A stretch of 64,000 bases of DNA from Neoarius graeffei. Its lineage: Eukaryota; Chordata; Actinopteri; Siluriformes; Ariidae. The stretch covers positions 16,069,656 to 16,133,655 of the forward strand of contig NC_083590.1 in assembly GCF_027579695.1 (NCBI RefSeq), read 5' to 3'. The notes below the pieces were generated by a model that was not told the DNA's origin, made no database searches, and saw nothing but the letters and a program-made list of their open reading frames with translations. Of this stretch, positions 21,690-33,215 are shown piece after piece. Position 1 is the first letter of the stretch, and each line of letters opens with the position of its first letter. Both the position numbers and the translations under genes were made by a program.

Positions 21690-22110
21690 TGTAATCAGAT
21701 GGCGACCACCGGCTCCAGGGACGACCCACTGATGTAGGCATGTTACCCAGCCTGACACAAAATATTTGTAGGCATCCAAACTCTTATACGCTTTCAGATC
21801 AATACCTGTGTATGGCGATGGGTTTTTAACGACATAGATATACAGATCCTGTGGGCCGAAGTCAGGTAAAGACGAGGGCTTCGTGTACTTCCGTACGTCA
21901 GTGAACAATCCTGGTGGAAGCAGGTAAACATCGTTCTCTAAGCCTGCTAACCTCAATTTTTGCAAATACCTCTCCCTCTGCTCGCCCTGTAAATGCCCTA
22001 CATTGCTGGATAGTGAAGGTGTTTTCTGCATCTCGCTCCTTTTTCTTTTATGTTTTTCGTTTGTCGCCTTCCTCGCATTCAAACTGATTCGAGCCGTGCC
22101 GTCCAAAATG
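21690..22110 (-). pseudogene. Transposon-borne accessory exon (LKAYKSLDAY type)
   Basis: Minus-strand frame with a basic start (EKHKRKRSEMQK), GEQRERYLQKLRLAG, and then NPSPYTGIDLKAYKSLDAYK followed by YFVSGWVTC and LITAKV at a GTTTGT splice donor. The S-P-Y-T, LKAYKSL, F-x-x-G-W-V pattern is one I associate with repetitive fish and invertebrate proteins that continue into SWIM zinc-finger and YqaJ-type nuclease domains (family memory). No following exon is found inside the element, so it is a remnant. The element's left half, where it would continue, is occupied by the hairpin. Confidence 0.5.
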
Positions 22111-22195
22111 GCAGCATCACATGACTTGGTCACGTGAGTGAAATACCTCAATATAGGGAGTAGTGAACAAGTGAGCGATTTCGGACACAGGGTTG

Positions 22196-22649
22196 GTCAC
22201 TTTGACTTCCGCTGTATGTTTTACTTCCGTCCTACGATGTCTCGCACAGGTCTCAACGAATCTCATTTATGGCCTTTGCTTTGACATATGGACATGTATT
22301 ACAGAGCATATTTCAAACACTCTTAACTTGCTATAGCAGTGACAATACAGCTATCAAAAATTAATTCCTATATTTAATAAAATGAGAAATGGCATTTTGA
22401 TTCTATATATTTGCCTTAAGTTCTCCTTTAAGCAGTCGTGTTCTAGAGGCTGTTTCAGTTTTATTGTTTCCAAGTTCACGCGGGCCGAATGAAACGAGGC
22501 TGTGGGCCTGGAGTTTGACCCCATGTGCCATAACACTTCCTTCTGATGAGCTTCACTTTCTGGACTGTTCAGTCAGCGTGCTTTGAGGCAGTTCGGTTTC
22601 CACTCTATAACTCTGTGAGCTACGACCTTTGGTGCTGCCACCTAGTGTG
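22196..22649. other. Unassigned spacer
   Basis: No coding region, repeat end or RNA recognised. Confidence 0.4.
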
Positions 22650-22906
22650 TAAGAACAGAAAAAGAAGAAGAAACCTTTATTTGTCACATGGACACTTCTA
22701 GCGCAGTGAACACACACGCGCTCGCACACACCCAGAGCAGTGGGCAGCCATACTACAGCGCCTGGAGAGCAGTTAGGGGTTAGGTACCTTGCTCAAGGGC
22801 ACTTCAGCCCAAGGCCACCCCATGTTAACCAAACTGCGTGTCTTTGAACTGTGGGGGACCCCGGAGCGCCCGGAGGAAACCCATGCAGACATGGGGAGAA
22901 CAAGCA
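22650..22906 (-). repeat. Dispersed fish repeat with SINE-body similarity
   Basis: Contains TTATTTGTCACATGG and GGTACCTTGCTCAAGGGCAC blocks common in fish genomes, and its right end (GTCTTTGAACTGTGGGGGA to GGGGAGAACA) resembles the body of the Mermaid-like SINEs at lower identity. No target duplication defined. Confidence 0.6.
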
Positions 22907-23060
22907 ATGCCGGTGGTGTCAGAGGTAGAGCACAAAAAGAATATTAAACAGAAATATCACAATACATGAAATGAGCAGCAAATTCATCTCTCCCAGTACT
23001 TTGTATTGTGATATTTGAGAAAATGAAATTGTCTCATGCCTCCTCTATAATGTTGTACAG

Positions 23061-23177
23061 TAAACTCCAGATGAAGAGATCAAACTCACCAGAACCCAGC
23101 TGTGTCTCCATGAAGAGTGATCGGTCTATGGATCCTCCTTGGAGGTTTAACAGTGGAAACCCCTCATCTGTCCACAG
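23061..23177 (+). CDS. NLR N-terminal cassette exon 1
   Basis: 117-nt exon between a TTGTACAG acceptor and a CACAG/GTAACA donor. It encodes SPEPSCVSMKSDRSMDPP, the short peptide repeated at the N-terminus of many fish NLR proteins. If spliced from the TTGTACAG acceptor its length is a multiple of three with the same phase at both ends, so it can be included any number of times. An in-frame ATG ten bases in could also serve as the start codon. First of three copies in tandem. Confidence 0.8.
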
Positions 23178-23518
23178 GTAACATCCCATAATTCCCATCG
23201 TTAAAGTCACTGTAGAGAGAAAGACTGTGTTACACATTCCTTTATCCTGTCCAGATCATCATCAGCATTTTGATATTTATCAGTTTGTGATACTTTAATT
23301 AGGTCCTAATGCTGCTACAATACTTTCACTAAACATTTTACTTTCACTAAACATTTGCGTTCAGTGTTTCACAGTGTCACATACAGGATAAGGCAGAAAG
23401 TGCATCTGGATGGGACACCAAGTCAGAGTAATTGCTAATGAGATAATTAAAGCGACTAGTAATTAATAATAGCCAGTGTAAATGGTGAATATAAAGGACT
23501 GTCTGTAATGTTGTACAG

Positions 23519-23635
23519 TAAACTCCAGATGAAGGGATCAGACTCACCAGAACCCAGCTGTGTCTCCATGAAGAGTGATGGGTCTATGGATCCTCCTTTG
23601 AAGTTTAACAGTGGAAACCCCTCATCTGTCCACAG
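23519..23635 (+). CDS. NLR N-terminal cassette exon 2
   Basis: Same borders, length and phase as the copy at 23061. Peptide SDSPEPSCVSMKSDGSMDPP. The surrounding intron sequence is also copied, giving a tandem unit of about 458 bp. Uninterrupted frame. Confidence 0.8.
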
Positions 23636-23987
23636 GTAACATCCCATAATTCTCATAGTTAAAGTCACATTAGAGAGAAAGTCTGTGTTATACATTCCTT
23701 TATTCAGTCCAGATCATCATCAGCATTTTGATATTTATCAGTTTGTGAAACTTCAATTAGGTCCTAATGCTGCTACAATACTTTCACTAAACAGTTTAGA
23801 GTAATTAATATCAATAACTGCACAGTTCAGTGTTTCACAGTGTCACATACAGGATAAGGCAGAAAGTGTATCTGGATGGGACACTAAGTCAGAGTAATTG
23901 CTAACGAGATAATTAAAATAACTAGTAATAATTAATAATAACCAGTGTAAATGGAGAATATAAAGGAATGTCTATGATGTTGTACAG

Positions 23988-24104
23988 TAAACTCCAGATG
24001 AAGAGATCAGACTCACCAGAACCCAGCTGTGTCTCCATGAAGAGTGATGCATCTATGGATCATCCTTTGAAGTTTAACAGTGGAAACCCCTCATCTGTCC
24101 ACAG
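23988..24104 (+). CDS. NLR N-terminal cassette exon 3
   Basis: Third tandem copy, 469 bp beyond the second. Peptide SDSPEPSCVSMKSDASMDHP. The downstream unit is cut off about 30 bp after the exon, and 100 bp further an L1 element is inserted on the opposite strand, separating this array from the rest of the gene by 16 kb. Confidence 0.8.
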
Positions 24105-24613
24105 GTAACATCCCATAATTCTCATAGTTAGTCAGTTAAAGGCTGTGCTACACTGTCATTCGCAGCTATTTTTGATTCAATATTCGAGTGTCTCTCATTC
24201 AACTGTACAGTTTGTTTTTTCAACAATGTTTTTATTCATTTTCAACACATGACAAAATAAGGGACAAAAACCAGCGTACAATGCGAACACTATAATATAA
24301 CAGATGTCTTCCTCCGACCCCAGATAAGCCACCCTCCCCCCAAACTCAAACACACTTATTCTCTCTCTTGTTTAATTAAAAAGAAGTCATTTCACGTTAG
24401 TACAGGGTAAAAATTTAAATAATAATAATAATAATAATAATAATAAGAGAAGCAAAAATAAAACAAAATATAAAATCAAATCAAATGGATGGTACCTTAG
24501 CAGAAAATAAACGTAACATAGCACTACATCAAGATCTCAACCTCAAACATCTTCCGGGGTCTACCATAATGGTATAGATTAGTTTAGGTTCTCCGGCTGT
24601 AGGTGCTCTTCTA

Positions 24614-26212
24614 CAGTGGTGCTTGAAAGTTTGTGAACCCTTTAGAATTTTCTATATTTCAGCATAAATATGACCTAAAACATCATCAGATTTTCACACA
24701 AGTCCTAAAAGTCGATAAAGAGAACCCAGTTAAACAAATGAGACAAAAATATTATACTTGGTCATTTATTTATTAAGGAAAATGATCCAATATTACATAT
24801 CTGTGAGTGGCAAAAGTATGTGAACCTTTGCTTTCAGTATCTGGTGTGACCCCCTTGTGCAGCAATAACTGCAACTAAATGTTTCCGGTAACTGCTGATC
24901 AGTCCTGCACACCAGCTTGGAGGAATTTTAGCCCATTCCTCTGTACAGAACAGCTTCAACTCTGGGATGTTGGTGGGTTTCCTCACATGAACCTCACGCT
25001 TCAGGTCCTTCCACAACATTTCGATTGGATTAAGGTCAGGACTTCGACTTGGCCATTTCAAAACATTAACTTTATTCTTCTTTAACCATTCTTTGGTAGA
25101 ACAACTTGTGTGCTTAGGGTCGTTGTCTTGCTGCATGACCCACCTTCTCTTGAGATTCAGTTCATGGACAGATGTTGTGACATTTTCCTTTAGAATTCGC
25201 TGGTATAATTCAGAATTCATTGTTCCATCAATGATGGCAAGCCGTCCTGGCCCAGATGCAGCAAAACAGGCCCAAACCATGATACTACCACCACCATGTT
25301 TCACAGATGGGATAGGGTTCTAATGCTGGAATGCAGTGTCTTCCTTTCTCCAAACATAACACTTCTCATTTAAACCAAAAAGTTCTATTTTGGTCTCATC
25401 CGTCCACAAGACATTTTTCCAATAGCCTTCTGGCTTGTCCATGTGATCTTTAGCAAACTGCAGATGAGCAGCAATGTTCTTTTGAGGAGCGGTGGCTTTC
25501 TCCTTGCAACCCTGCCATGCAAACCATTGTTGTTCAGTGTTCTCCTGATGGTGGACTCATTAACATTAGCCAATGTGAGAGAGGCCTTCAGTTGCTTAGA
25601 AGTTACCCTGGGGTCCTTTGTGACCTTGCCGACTATTACACGCCTTGCTCTTGGAGTGATCTTTGTTGGTCGACCACTCCTGGGGAGGGTAACAATGGTC
25701 TTGAATTTCCTCCATTTGTACACAATCTGCCTGACTGTGGATTGGTGGAGTCCAAACTCTTTAGAGATGGTTTTGTAACCTTTTCCAGCCTGATGAGCAT
25801 CAACAACGCTTTTTCTGAGGTCCTCAGAAATCTCCTTTGTTCGTGCCATGATACACTTCCACAAACGTGTTGTGAAGATCAGACTTTGATAGATCCCTGT
25901 TCTTTAAATAAAACAGGGTGCCCACTCACACCTGATTGTCATCCCATTGATTGAAAACACCTGACTCGAATTTCACCTTCAAACGAACTGCTAATCCTAA
26001 AGGTTCACATACTTTTGCCACTCACAGATATGTAATATTGGATCATTTTCCTCAATAAATAAATGACCAAGTATAATATTTTTTGTCTCATTTGTTTAAC
26101 TGGGTTCTCTTTATCTACTTTTAGGACTTGTGTGAAAATCTGATGTTTTAGGTCATATTTATGCAGAAATATAGAAAATTCGAAAGGGTTCACAAACTTT
26201 CAAGCACCACTG
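24614..26212 (-). mobile_element. Tc1-like transposon
   Basis: Ends CAGTGGTGCTTGAAAGTTTG in inverted orientation with TA on each side (24612-24613, 26213-26214). A 1.6-kb element, normal length for Tc1, with one decayed transposase gene on the minus strand. It inserted in the 3' untranslated part of the L1. Confidence 0.96.
24834..25849 (-). pseudogene. Tc1 transposase, frameshifted
   Basis: From the ATG at 25849: paired helix-turn-helix DNA-binding region (LRKSVVDAHQAGKGYKTISK), a GRPTKITPRA linker with the basic GRPRK-like motif, then the DDE catalytic domain. The first Asp sits in WTDETK (about 25,400), the second in QQDNDPKHTS, and the Glu in PDLNPIEMLW, a DD34E layout. A one-base loss in an A run near 25,490 shifts the frame, and an in-frame TAG lies near 25,321. 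It would cut and paste its own element if intact. Confidence 0.93.
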
Positions 26213-26540
26213 TATGTCTTCATTTTAATAAAGTCACTGAATGGTTTCCATATCCCTTCACACATGTTCAGTTGTTTTTTTAAAAAGTGCTATTCTCTCC
26301 ATTGGCATGCATTGTGCCATACATTTAAAGGGGAAGAAAGGGCAATATATAGAGTAAATATAACAATAAAACACAGATTGACGAACCTTATTCAAAACTT
26401 ACAAAAGTTTTTTGTTCTAAGGTTGAAAAGTTATAGTGTTTTGAAAGTAGCTCGAGCAAACTATTTTCACAGTTTGAACAGGCCGCCATGATATTAATTT
26501 TATCCAATCAGAATGCACGTTCATTTTCTCTGCGTAACAC

Positions 26541-27156
26541 TTATGACGTATGTATGTGCCCAGTTGTAAATAAACAATCTGGCTCATTGAGGTTGGAAAT
26601 ACCTGTTTCTGCTTCTTGTGACGATTTCGCAAGTCCACGGGTGGCGCCTATCTCATTGCAGCAAATAAATTCGGCTGGACTCGTGAGCAACTCCGTCACA
26701 TTTTCCGCACGAGCACCATGCTGTGTCACCTGCACGCAGCTGCTCTGGTCAGCATCAGTATCGGTTTCATCCTCGCCGGGGTGTTCTGTAAAGCCTACTG
26801 CACATGCACGAAGCCTACTGCGCATGCGCAGAACAATATTGCGTGAAATACTCACCGATTTTTTCTATCAGCCCAGCTGATCGGTAGGACAAAACTACTG
26901 TTGAATTTTCCTACCCTCCTGGATTTCGCACATGCGCAGTAGGCTTGGTAGGACAAATCCAAGAGGTAGGATAACTTTACAGAACACCCACATCCGAGCT
27001 TTCTTCTCTTATTTCGTCATCACCGGAGTCGAGAGTACCTCTCCTAGGTTCAAACTGGTACCCTTCTAAGCCATAGCTTGCTTGCAGTGTGTCTTGCGGG
27101 ATCTCTTTGTACGATTCGACAGAGCTGTCGCTTTCAGTTGATGCGCCCGACGCCAT
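26541..27156 (-). pseudogene. YQFEP-type acidic N-terminal exon with CCNEI motif
   Basis: From the ATG at 27156: MASGASTESDSSVESYK, then YGLEGYQFEPRR, an acidic run, then (after the inserted MITE) DETDTDADQS, a Cys-containing stretch and EFICCNEIG. The YxFEP start, acidic linker and CC-x-E-I are the order seen in fish proteins annotated as P2X7 C-terminal-domain-like, whose zinc-binding module has W-C-x-C...CCQEI (from memory). The Cys pattern here is incomplete. A MITE at 26779-26989 interrupts it and supplies a stop. The plus-strand element at 49001 carries a related exon. Confidence 0.5.
26779..26989. mobile_element. Small MITE with GGGTGTTCTGTAAAG ends
   Basis: 211 bp, inverted ends GGGTGTTCTGTAAAG, internal copies of CCTACTGCGCATGCGCAG on both strands. 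It sits inside the YQFEP exon. The left part of a second copy is at 49924-50812, itself split by a hAT element. Confidence 0.8.
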
Positions 27157-27465
27157 AATTACATGCTTCTCTCCTAGTGCAGTGGGTAGGGCTGACGTCA
27201 CGGTCTTTTAAAAATGACGACTCTTATGTGGTTTAGCGTACCGACTATTATATTTACAATTACCAAGATATTTCGTTGTTTTCTAGTACATAAATTTGAT
27301 AGAATACTTAAGAATACGTTACTTTGTCACATCAGGAACCGTATATATTGCCCTTTCTTCCCCTTTAATCCAAGCTCCTATTGTGGGTGCTGTTTCTTTC
27401 TTCCGGTTCAGTGCAATCAGGCACTTTGCCTGTAGTTTAGCAAAATTAATAAATGTGTACTCTAT

Positions 27466-28148
27466 TGCCGCTTTTCCACTACCAACGCGGCTGAGTTGGG
27501 CTGAGCCGTGCTGTGCTGAGTTGGGCTGAGTCGAGCTGAGTGGGGCTGTTGGAGTTGAATTTCGACTACAACCGCGCTGAACTGTGCTGGCTGGAAGTGG
27601 GTGGACACATTGGGTGGAGTTAGCGAAAGTGGGTGGACGTCAGGTGATGTCATTAGGCGGCACAAACAGTGACATCAGTGACCTTTTAAGCGGTAGTCTC
27701 ACAACCCGGAGAGTAAACAATAAACATGGAGGACATGGAGTCGTTAGTGTTGCTGGTCTTGGTGCTGTGGCTTGTTGTCGCCGACAACGCCAACAGATAC
27801 TGGCAAGAGCGTATAGATGAGGCGAGGCGCATAAGGCTTCATAATTCTTGTAATTCTCCTTCTTCCGGGTTTACGGTGTTTACAGATCCCAGCGTGCTCG
27901 CGGGGCGTGTGGGCGTGTGAGGACACTCCTCCTCACCAATCAGTGCACAGGGGACTGTCTGCTCACGCCTCTAGCCTCACTTGGCTCGGTTTGGCTCGCT
28001 TCAGCCCCACTCCAAAACGGTGCGAGTTTTGGGGGCTAAGCAGGGCTGAAGCGAGCTGAGTTGTGCTGTTCTTAGATAGTCGAAACGCGAGCCGTGTCGG
28101 GCTGAAGTGAGCTGAAGCGAGCTGAAAAAGGGTAGTGGAAAAGAGCCA
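27466..28148. mobile_element. MITE with CTTTTCCACTACC inverted ends
   Basis: Ends TGCCGCTTTTCCACTACC and GGTAGTGGAAAAGAGCCA pair imperfectly, flanked by TAT (27463-27465, 28149-28151). Subterminal regions hold many GCTGAG/GCTGAAGCGAG units on both sides. A short plus-strand frame from the ATG at 27726 (MEDMESLVLLVLVLWLV then NRYWQERIDEARR) may be the first exon of a lost transposase partner. It interrupts the 3' part of the L1. Confidence 0.8.
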
Positions 28149-28728
28149 TATCTCTCAGATTAAGATCTGCTGGATACAGGTGTAACAAAATCATTGTGGG
28201 GTTTAATGAAATGTTTACAGATAAAATGGTTGTGATTTTATCCATCACCTCCTCCTTCCAAAATTTTCTGATCTTGTCACACTCCCAAATATAATGTATA
28301 AATGTCCCTTCAGCCTCGCTACACTTAAAACACGTATTAGGTATATTGCTATTGTACCTGTGTAGCTTAACGAGGGTAATGTAAGTTTGCATTAGCCAGT
28401 TGTATTGAAGTAACTTTAAATTAGTGTTGGCTGTTTGTGTCTGTGGCTCCTTGCAGGCTTTGATTCAGTCATTAATAGAAATATCTGTTTTTAATTCTGC
28501 CTTCCATGTATTGAGTTTAAATGTTGATGTCTCATTAGAACCAGATACGAGCCAGTTATATATGAGTGAAATCCAGCCTTTTGTACGCTTGTTAGTAACA
28601 GTTTCCTCGAGAGGTGTAAGTGGAGGAATTATTAATGACTTATTTTACGTTGAAGAGATAATGTTCCGCAATTGCAGATATTTAAAGAAGTGTTTCTTAG
28701 GAATATTACGCAAACGAGAAATTTCCTT
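28149..28728 (-). pseudogene. L1 ORF2 C-terminal region with zinc-binding motif
   Basis: Minus-strand frames read SRLRNIPKKHFFKYLQLR near 28,690 and, at 28,072-28,392, CFKCSEAEGTFIHYIWECDKI, the C-x2-C...H-x4-C cysteine-histidine motif that closes L1-type ORF2 proteins. Frame breaks occur between. The MITE at 27466 removes the true C-terminus. Confidence 0.8.
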
Positions 28729-31114
28729 CAGTGTTTCCCACAGGCCAGGTAGCAATTTGTGGTGCCCCACTGTACTGACGAGGGACTCGTGCATGGTGTC
28801 ATGGCGGTCGGTGGAGTCGGTCATTGGGGTGTATGCAAAGTGTTTACAGCAGGCGGTGTTCAAACACACAGTATTTTTCTTCAGTGTCACCTGCTGGGAC
28901 TATTTTAAAGCTACAAGAAGCATTTGAGATTATTCAGTTAAATCTAAATTCTTTTAAGTTCTTTAAGAGAAGACAGTTAAAACAGTTTTTACCAGAACCC
29001 TGCCTGGTTTCATTCCTCGACCCAACTTTACATTACAGGGCAGGCCATTAGTTTGCTGGGCTTGATGTTGGTGGAAAACCTGTCTTTTAAATTTATGAAA
29101 ATTACTCACCAAAATTGAAGTTAAAGTTTAGTTTTTACCTTAGTTTTTTGCCTTTTTGGTGGCGATCTTTCAATCATTCTTTAGTTGACATTCAAGGAAT
29201 AAATTGCAAAAAAACAAGCTGGAGGCTTTTATTTTAAATATTGAACTCAACACTTACCTCAACCAATACTAAAATGAAATAAATAGTATAATGCAACAAC
29301 AAAATTATAATAATAAAATATCATAATTAGATGTAAGAAACCACTTAAGGTAACACCAAGGCAACTAACAATAATGAAAAAGCATTACCCTAATTGGTGC
29401 AAAGCCTGCATGCCCAATCAGAACATTTAATTCAGCTGCCAGTGTGTGTGCGTATCACAGTGATGCAGTGATGGTTTATCTACTTCACCAATAAAGCTAA
29501 TAAAGATGTTTCTTAAAATATTTAGATTAGAGATGCACTGATAGCAATTTTTTGGGCCGATTCTGATTTTCCATGGAGTGTGACCTGCTGATACCGATTT
29601 TGGCCGATTCCGATTTCATTTTTTTCAAACCACTTCACAGCACACACAAAGACTATTTTCTTTTTATCTTTTCTTTAATAGAACATTCTTCCAGATTTTC
29701 AGTAATAAATTTAACACCTCAAAGGTTGAAAACAAACAAAAAGACATTGCTCTTTGTAAAATCTTTCTTCATGTTTGGTATTAACATATATATTCCTGAA
29801 ATAGAAAATTCACACAAACATTTTTTCGTTTCCCATCAAATATCTGGCACAAAAACAACTTCCCCCTCATATATTATTTGCCTACTGCTATGGAACACAC
29901 TTTCATAAGCCTATTTAGATCTGAAAACGTATGCCTTATAGAACAACCCATTTCTTCATTCAGTATCAAAATACAAAAATAATTTCCAGTCATACTTATA
30001 CCATAGCCATTCTATCATCTTTGTCAAATGTGTATTTGTAGAGTAATTTCCAATGGAATCAAGTACAACCAAAAGTTGTAAAACAAACAAAAAGAAATTT
30101 TTTTCTTTCTCTCTTTGTACAAATCTAACTAGATGTTTGGTAATAGGCTAACGTATTAATTCCTGTAATGGGAAATTCACACAACCACAAACTTTTTCTT
30201 CTTTTCACATCCAATATCTGGCACAAAAAAAAAAATCACTATATTTGGATATATAATATATCCAAATCGATAATTTTTTTTGTTGTTGTTAACGGCGCGC
30301 GCGCCGGAGCTCGTTAGGCGCGCAGGACTGACGCTGTTCTGCGCAAGCGCAACACAATCGCACTAGAAAGCATGTTCAAGCTGCCAATGTAGCTGCAGTC
30401 TTTTTAGTTGCGAATTATGAGTATTTCCACTTTCATCTCTATGTGATACACAAGTTTTGATCAGCAGAAAATCGGCATATTTTAATTTTGACCGGCCGGT
30501 CGCCGGTCATGGCCGATCACGTGAAAATCGGCCGATTCCGATCAGCAGCCGGTCAATCGGTGCATCTCTGATTCAGATTTTATGCTTCAGATAGCATCAA
30601 CTAGGCATCCCCGCGAGTATAACAACATTTTATTTAGGCTAGTGGGAAATCCTTATTTATTGTGAATGTCAAGCCATTATTAATAACTTGCATGAATGCT
30701 GAAGAGGGATAAACAATAAGGCCGGTTCCTCACGTCAAGCTGCTGCTGTCTGCATCAGAATTGGTTTATAGCCTGACTCAGGGATGTCCGTTTCCTGTAA
30801 GCCAAGAAGGCTATGATAAAGCTCATCACGAGCACGACGTAGGCGACCTTTTAAAATAAGGGGTCGGAAGGCGAATCGGTAAGGCTGCGTTATTTTTAAT
30901 TAGCGCAACGGCAGGCCTGTGGACACGCCCCTCCGTCTCTGTGTGTGGGTGTGTGCGCGCGCGCGTGAACGAGAAGAGCGAGCACTATGAATGAACGGAA
31001 CGATACGCAACGGAATTTTTTTTTTTTTTTCAAAACCGCGAGTCTGATTGTGTGGCGCTAGGAATCCATTGTGTGGCGCTGCGCCACACAATGATCTATG
31101 TATGGGAATCCCTG
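28729..31114. mobile_element. hAT-like element with CAGTGTTTCCCA / TGGGAATCCCTG ends
   Basis: It splits the L1 ORF2 between the C-terminal motif and the RT-proximal part. Ends are imperfect inverted repeats of hAT type. The flanks (ATTTCCTT, TCCTCGAA) do not give a clear 8-bp duplication, so the borders may be off by a few bases. No transposase recognised. It contains another hAT-like element. Confidence 0.6.
29528..30570. mobile_element. hAT-like element with TAGAGATGCAC ends
   Basis: Left end TAGAGATGCACTGATAG and right end CAATCGGTGCATCTCTG are inverted repeats; ATTTAGAT and ATTCAGAT flank it (7 of 8 match). Both termini carry several GGCCGATTCCGAT-type units. The interior has a diverged tandem duplication of an ACAAACAAAAAGA to TCTGGCAC block (about 29,730-29,850 and 30,080-30,230). 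Confidence 0.78.
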
Positions 31115-31225
31115 TCCTCGAAAGACATTAGAACCTCCTCCCTGTATAGGTCAGCTATTTTACTTGGCCCATTCTTTGTCCATAATTTGAATCCAGCATC
31201 CAGCTTGCCTGGTTTAAATGAGGCA

Positions 31226-32081
31226 TTACCCCAAACTGGACTGAACTGTGACAGAGTTTGATATTTTCATGTGTTTCTTTCCCTCGTACCATATATTAAC
31301 CATATTTAGTACTATCGGATTGGCTGTATGCATTCTCAGATATTTTAGATCAGCTGAGTACAGGTATAAATGTAATGGTATCTGGACACCTTGTGAGACT
31401 ATGTCCATCCACGATGTCATGTTGTCAGAGAAATAGAACCTCAAGGTACTCAGCTGTGCTGAGAGGTAATACCAATAAAGAGTAGGACATTTTAGCCCCC
31501 CTGTGTCAAATGGAAGGTACAACAGTGATAGGCGAACTCGAGGACATTTTTTATTCCATATGAACCTCCTGATCAGTGGTGTTATATTTTTAAATATTCC
31601 TTCAGGTGGTGCCAAAGGGATATTTTGGAATAAATATATAAATTTAGGCAGAATATTCATCTTTAAAATATATTTATTCTTCCTATGAGAGAAATGGGCA
31701 AGGACATCCATCTTTCTATACACTTAAATGTTGAGTCAATCACAGGTTCACAATTTATTGACGGTGTATTTTCTAACTGAGGTGTTAATTTAATGCCCAG
31801 GTAAGTGAACCCGTTTGAGGGCTTAAAAGGAGATAGATGTTGAACAGATCCTTGTTCCTTGTTTTCGTTAAGCAGCATAAGTGAGGATTTTGAGGCGTTC
31901 AATTTATAACCAGACATTTTGCCAAATCGGTCTAACAGATCTAACAATGCAGGTATGGAGGTGTCTGGCTGATTTAAAAATAAAATTACATCATCCACAA
32001 AGAGAGCTATTTTGTGTTCTTTGTTGCCAATTGAAACCCCTATTATTTCTCTGTTAGCTCTAATTGCTCTTGCTAATGGCT
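31226..32081 (-). pseudogene. L1 ORF2, RT catalytic end and post-RT region
   Basis: The RT active site is FVDDVILFL (bases about 31,990-32,010), with FVDD where most LINEs have FADD. Downstream come GKMSGYKLNASKS, GFTYLGIKLTP, and in a second frame (31723-31226) KMNILPKFIYLFQNIPLAPP and IRRFIWNKKCPR, the well-conserved post-RT block of L1/Tx1-type LINEs. One frameshift near 31,690. Confidence 0.88.
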
Positions 32082-32535
32082 CTATAGATAGTTTTCACTG
32101 ATGTCACGGCATTCCGGGGAACGCCCCCCAGCCGCTATCTTGGTGCGCAAACAAAACGGACCATCGCCACTACTGGCTACGTTATCTCGGACGAATTGAT
32201 GAAGTTATATAGTCAGTTTTCTAAAATAAAGATCAATGTTGGCAAAATCAAGCAAACAGAAGTATATAGATACACATCTCACGACAACGGTATGCAGCCA
32301 AACTGGCCTTGATTGGGGGAATTGACCCCTACGAAGTGGACAAAGATGCATTAAGATCTATGTGATACACAAGTTATACACATATATAACTTTCTATCTA
32401 TGTGATACACAAGTTATACACATAGTGACTATGCAGGGCTGCCAAAGCCTGAAACTGCCAAAGCCTGCTCCAAAGCCTGAAACTGACTTCATCAAACTTT
32501 AAAGGCTGTCTGATATATACAACTTTATATATTCA

Positions 32536-32855
32536 CAGTGCGCCTTTTGGCGGATGCCGCCTGAATCGCGCAGAAAAAAAAAAAGAAAAAAAAAAAAAAA
32601 AGTTTAAATCAGGAAGCTGCGCACATTTGCGCAGTCCTGCACACCGCTCAGGCTGCACAAATGTGCGCAGCTTCCCGATTTAAACTGTTTTTTTCTTATC
32701 CTTATACTTCCTGTTTCATGGACTGTAACGGATTTGCTTATTTAGTAATTTTAATACAGAATTTACTTTGAAATTATAATCAGACACTCCAACGCCCCCC
32801 CCAAAAAAAGATCGGATCTGCGCGATTCAGGCGGCATCCGCCAAAAGGCGCGCTG
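32536..32855. mobile_element. MITE with CAGTGCGCCTTTTGGCGG ends and nested hairpin
   Basis: The terminal inverted repeat is about 39 bp (CAGTGCGCCTTTTGGCGG...GCGCAGA). Inside it, AAGCTGCGCACATTTGCGCAG near 32,614 has its inverse near 32,655-32,675, a second hairpin. No 8-bp duplication found. Confidence 0.8.
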
Positions 32856-33215
32856 TTTGCATCCCAAACACAAATCAAATCATACAGAATAGACCTAAAA
32901 TTTTTTCAAAAATGACCCTTGCGTGAGTGAAGTGACAAGTGTCAAATAGAAACGTGACAAACGAGCGATATTAAGTGTGGATTACAATGTAAACGTACAC
33001 TCAGCGGTTCCAGTTAGGCATTCTCCAGAGTGTTCACATGATGTTTTAGTTTCCAAAAACAAACTTAAACACAACTGATTGTTTATTTAAACAACTTACC
33101 ACTTGTAAAATGATCGGAGCAGACTTTGCTATGTTTGGAAGGCTGATAATCCTTGCGGTTGATTCTCGCAAGCCATAGATTTCTCCTTTGTATACTGAGT
33201 TTGTTTGCTGCCTTA

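Larger units (their letters stand above)
20986..22150 (-). mobile_element. TGAGGTATTTCAC-ended DNA transposon, copy 1 (ISL2EU-like?)
   Basis: Terminal repeats TGAGGTATTTCAC at both ends, followed inside each end by CACGTGA-type palindromes and a CCATTTTGGACGGC block. It is flanked by AT on each side (equally readable as TTGAGG ends with TA). It holds one exon-like minus-strand frame and a hairpin with minisatellite. A second copy at 53181-54591 carries a THAP exon. Assignment to the PIF/Harbinger-ISL2EU group is inference from the 2-bp target, THAP exon and accessory exon. Confidence 0.75.
20905..22192. mobile_element. Short MITE with CCCTGTGTCC ends, opened by a TGAGG element
   Basis: Ends CCCTGTGTCCCAAATC and GATTTCGGACACAGGG are inverted repeats, and TTG flanks both sides (20902-20904, 22193-22195). 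Without the inner element the MITE is only about 120 bp. Confidence 0.75.
26329..27365 (-). mobile_element. TTAA-flanked DNA transposon A (Kolobok-like?)
   Basis: Ends AGGGGAAGAAAGGGCAATAT are inverted repeats, flanked on each side by TTAA (26325-26328, 27366-27369). TTAA targets occur in piggyBac and Kolobok; Kolobok is preferred because the sister-type element at 49001 carries a THAP exon. It encodes one acidic minus-strand frame split by a small MITE. Confidence 0.78.

Noticed and set aside
27741-27920. Host gene start MEDMESLVLLVLVLW
   Set aside because: Lies inside a TAT-flanked MITE; best seen as a relic of a transposon gene.
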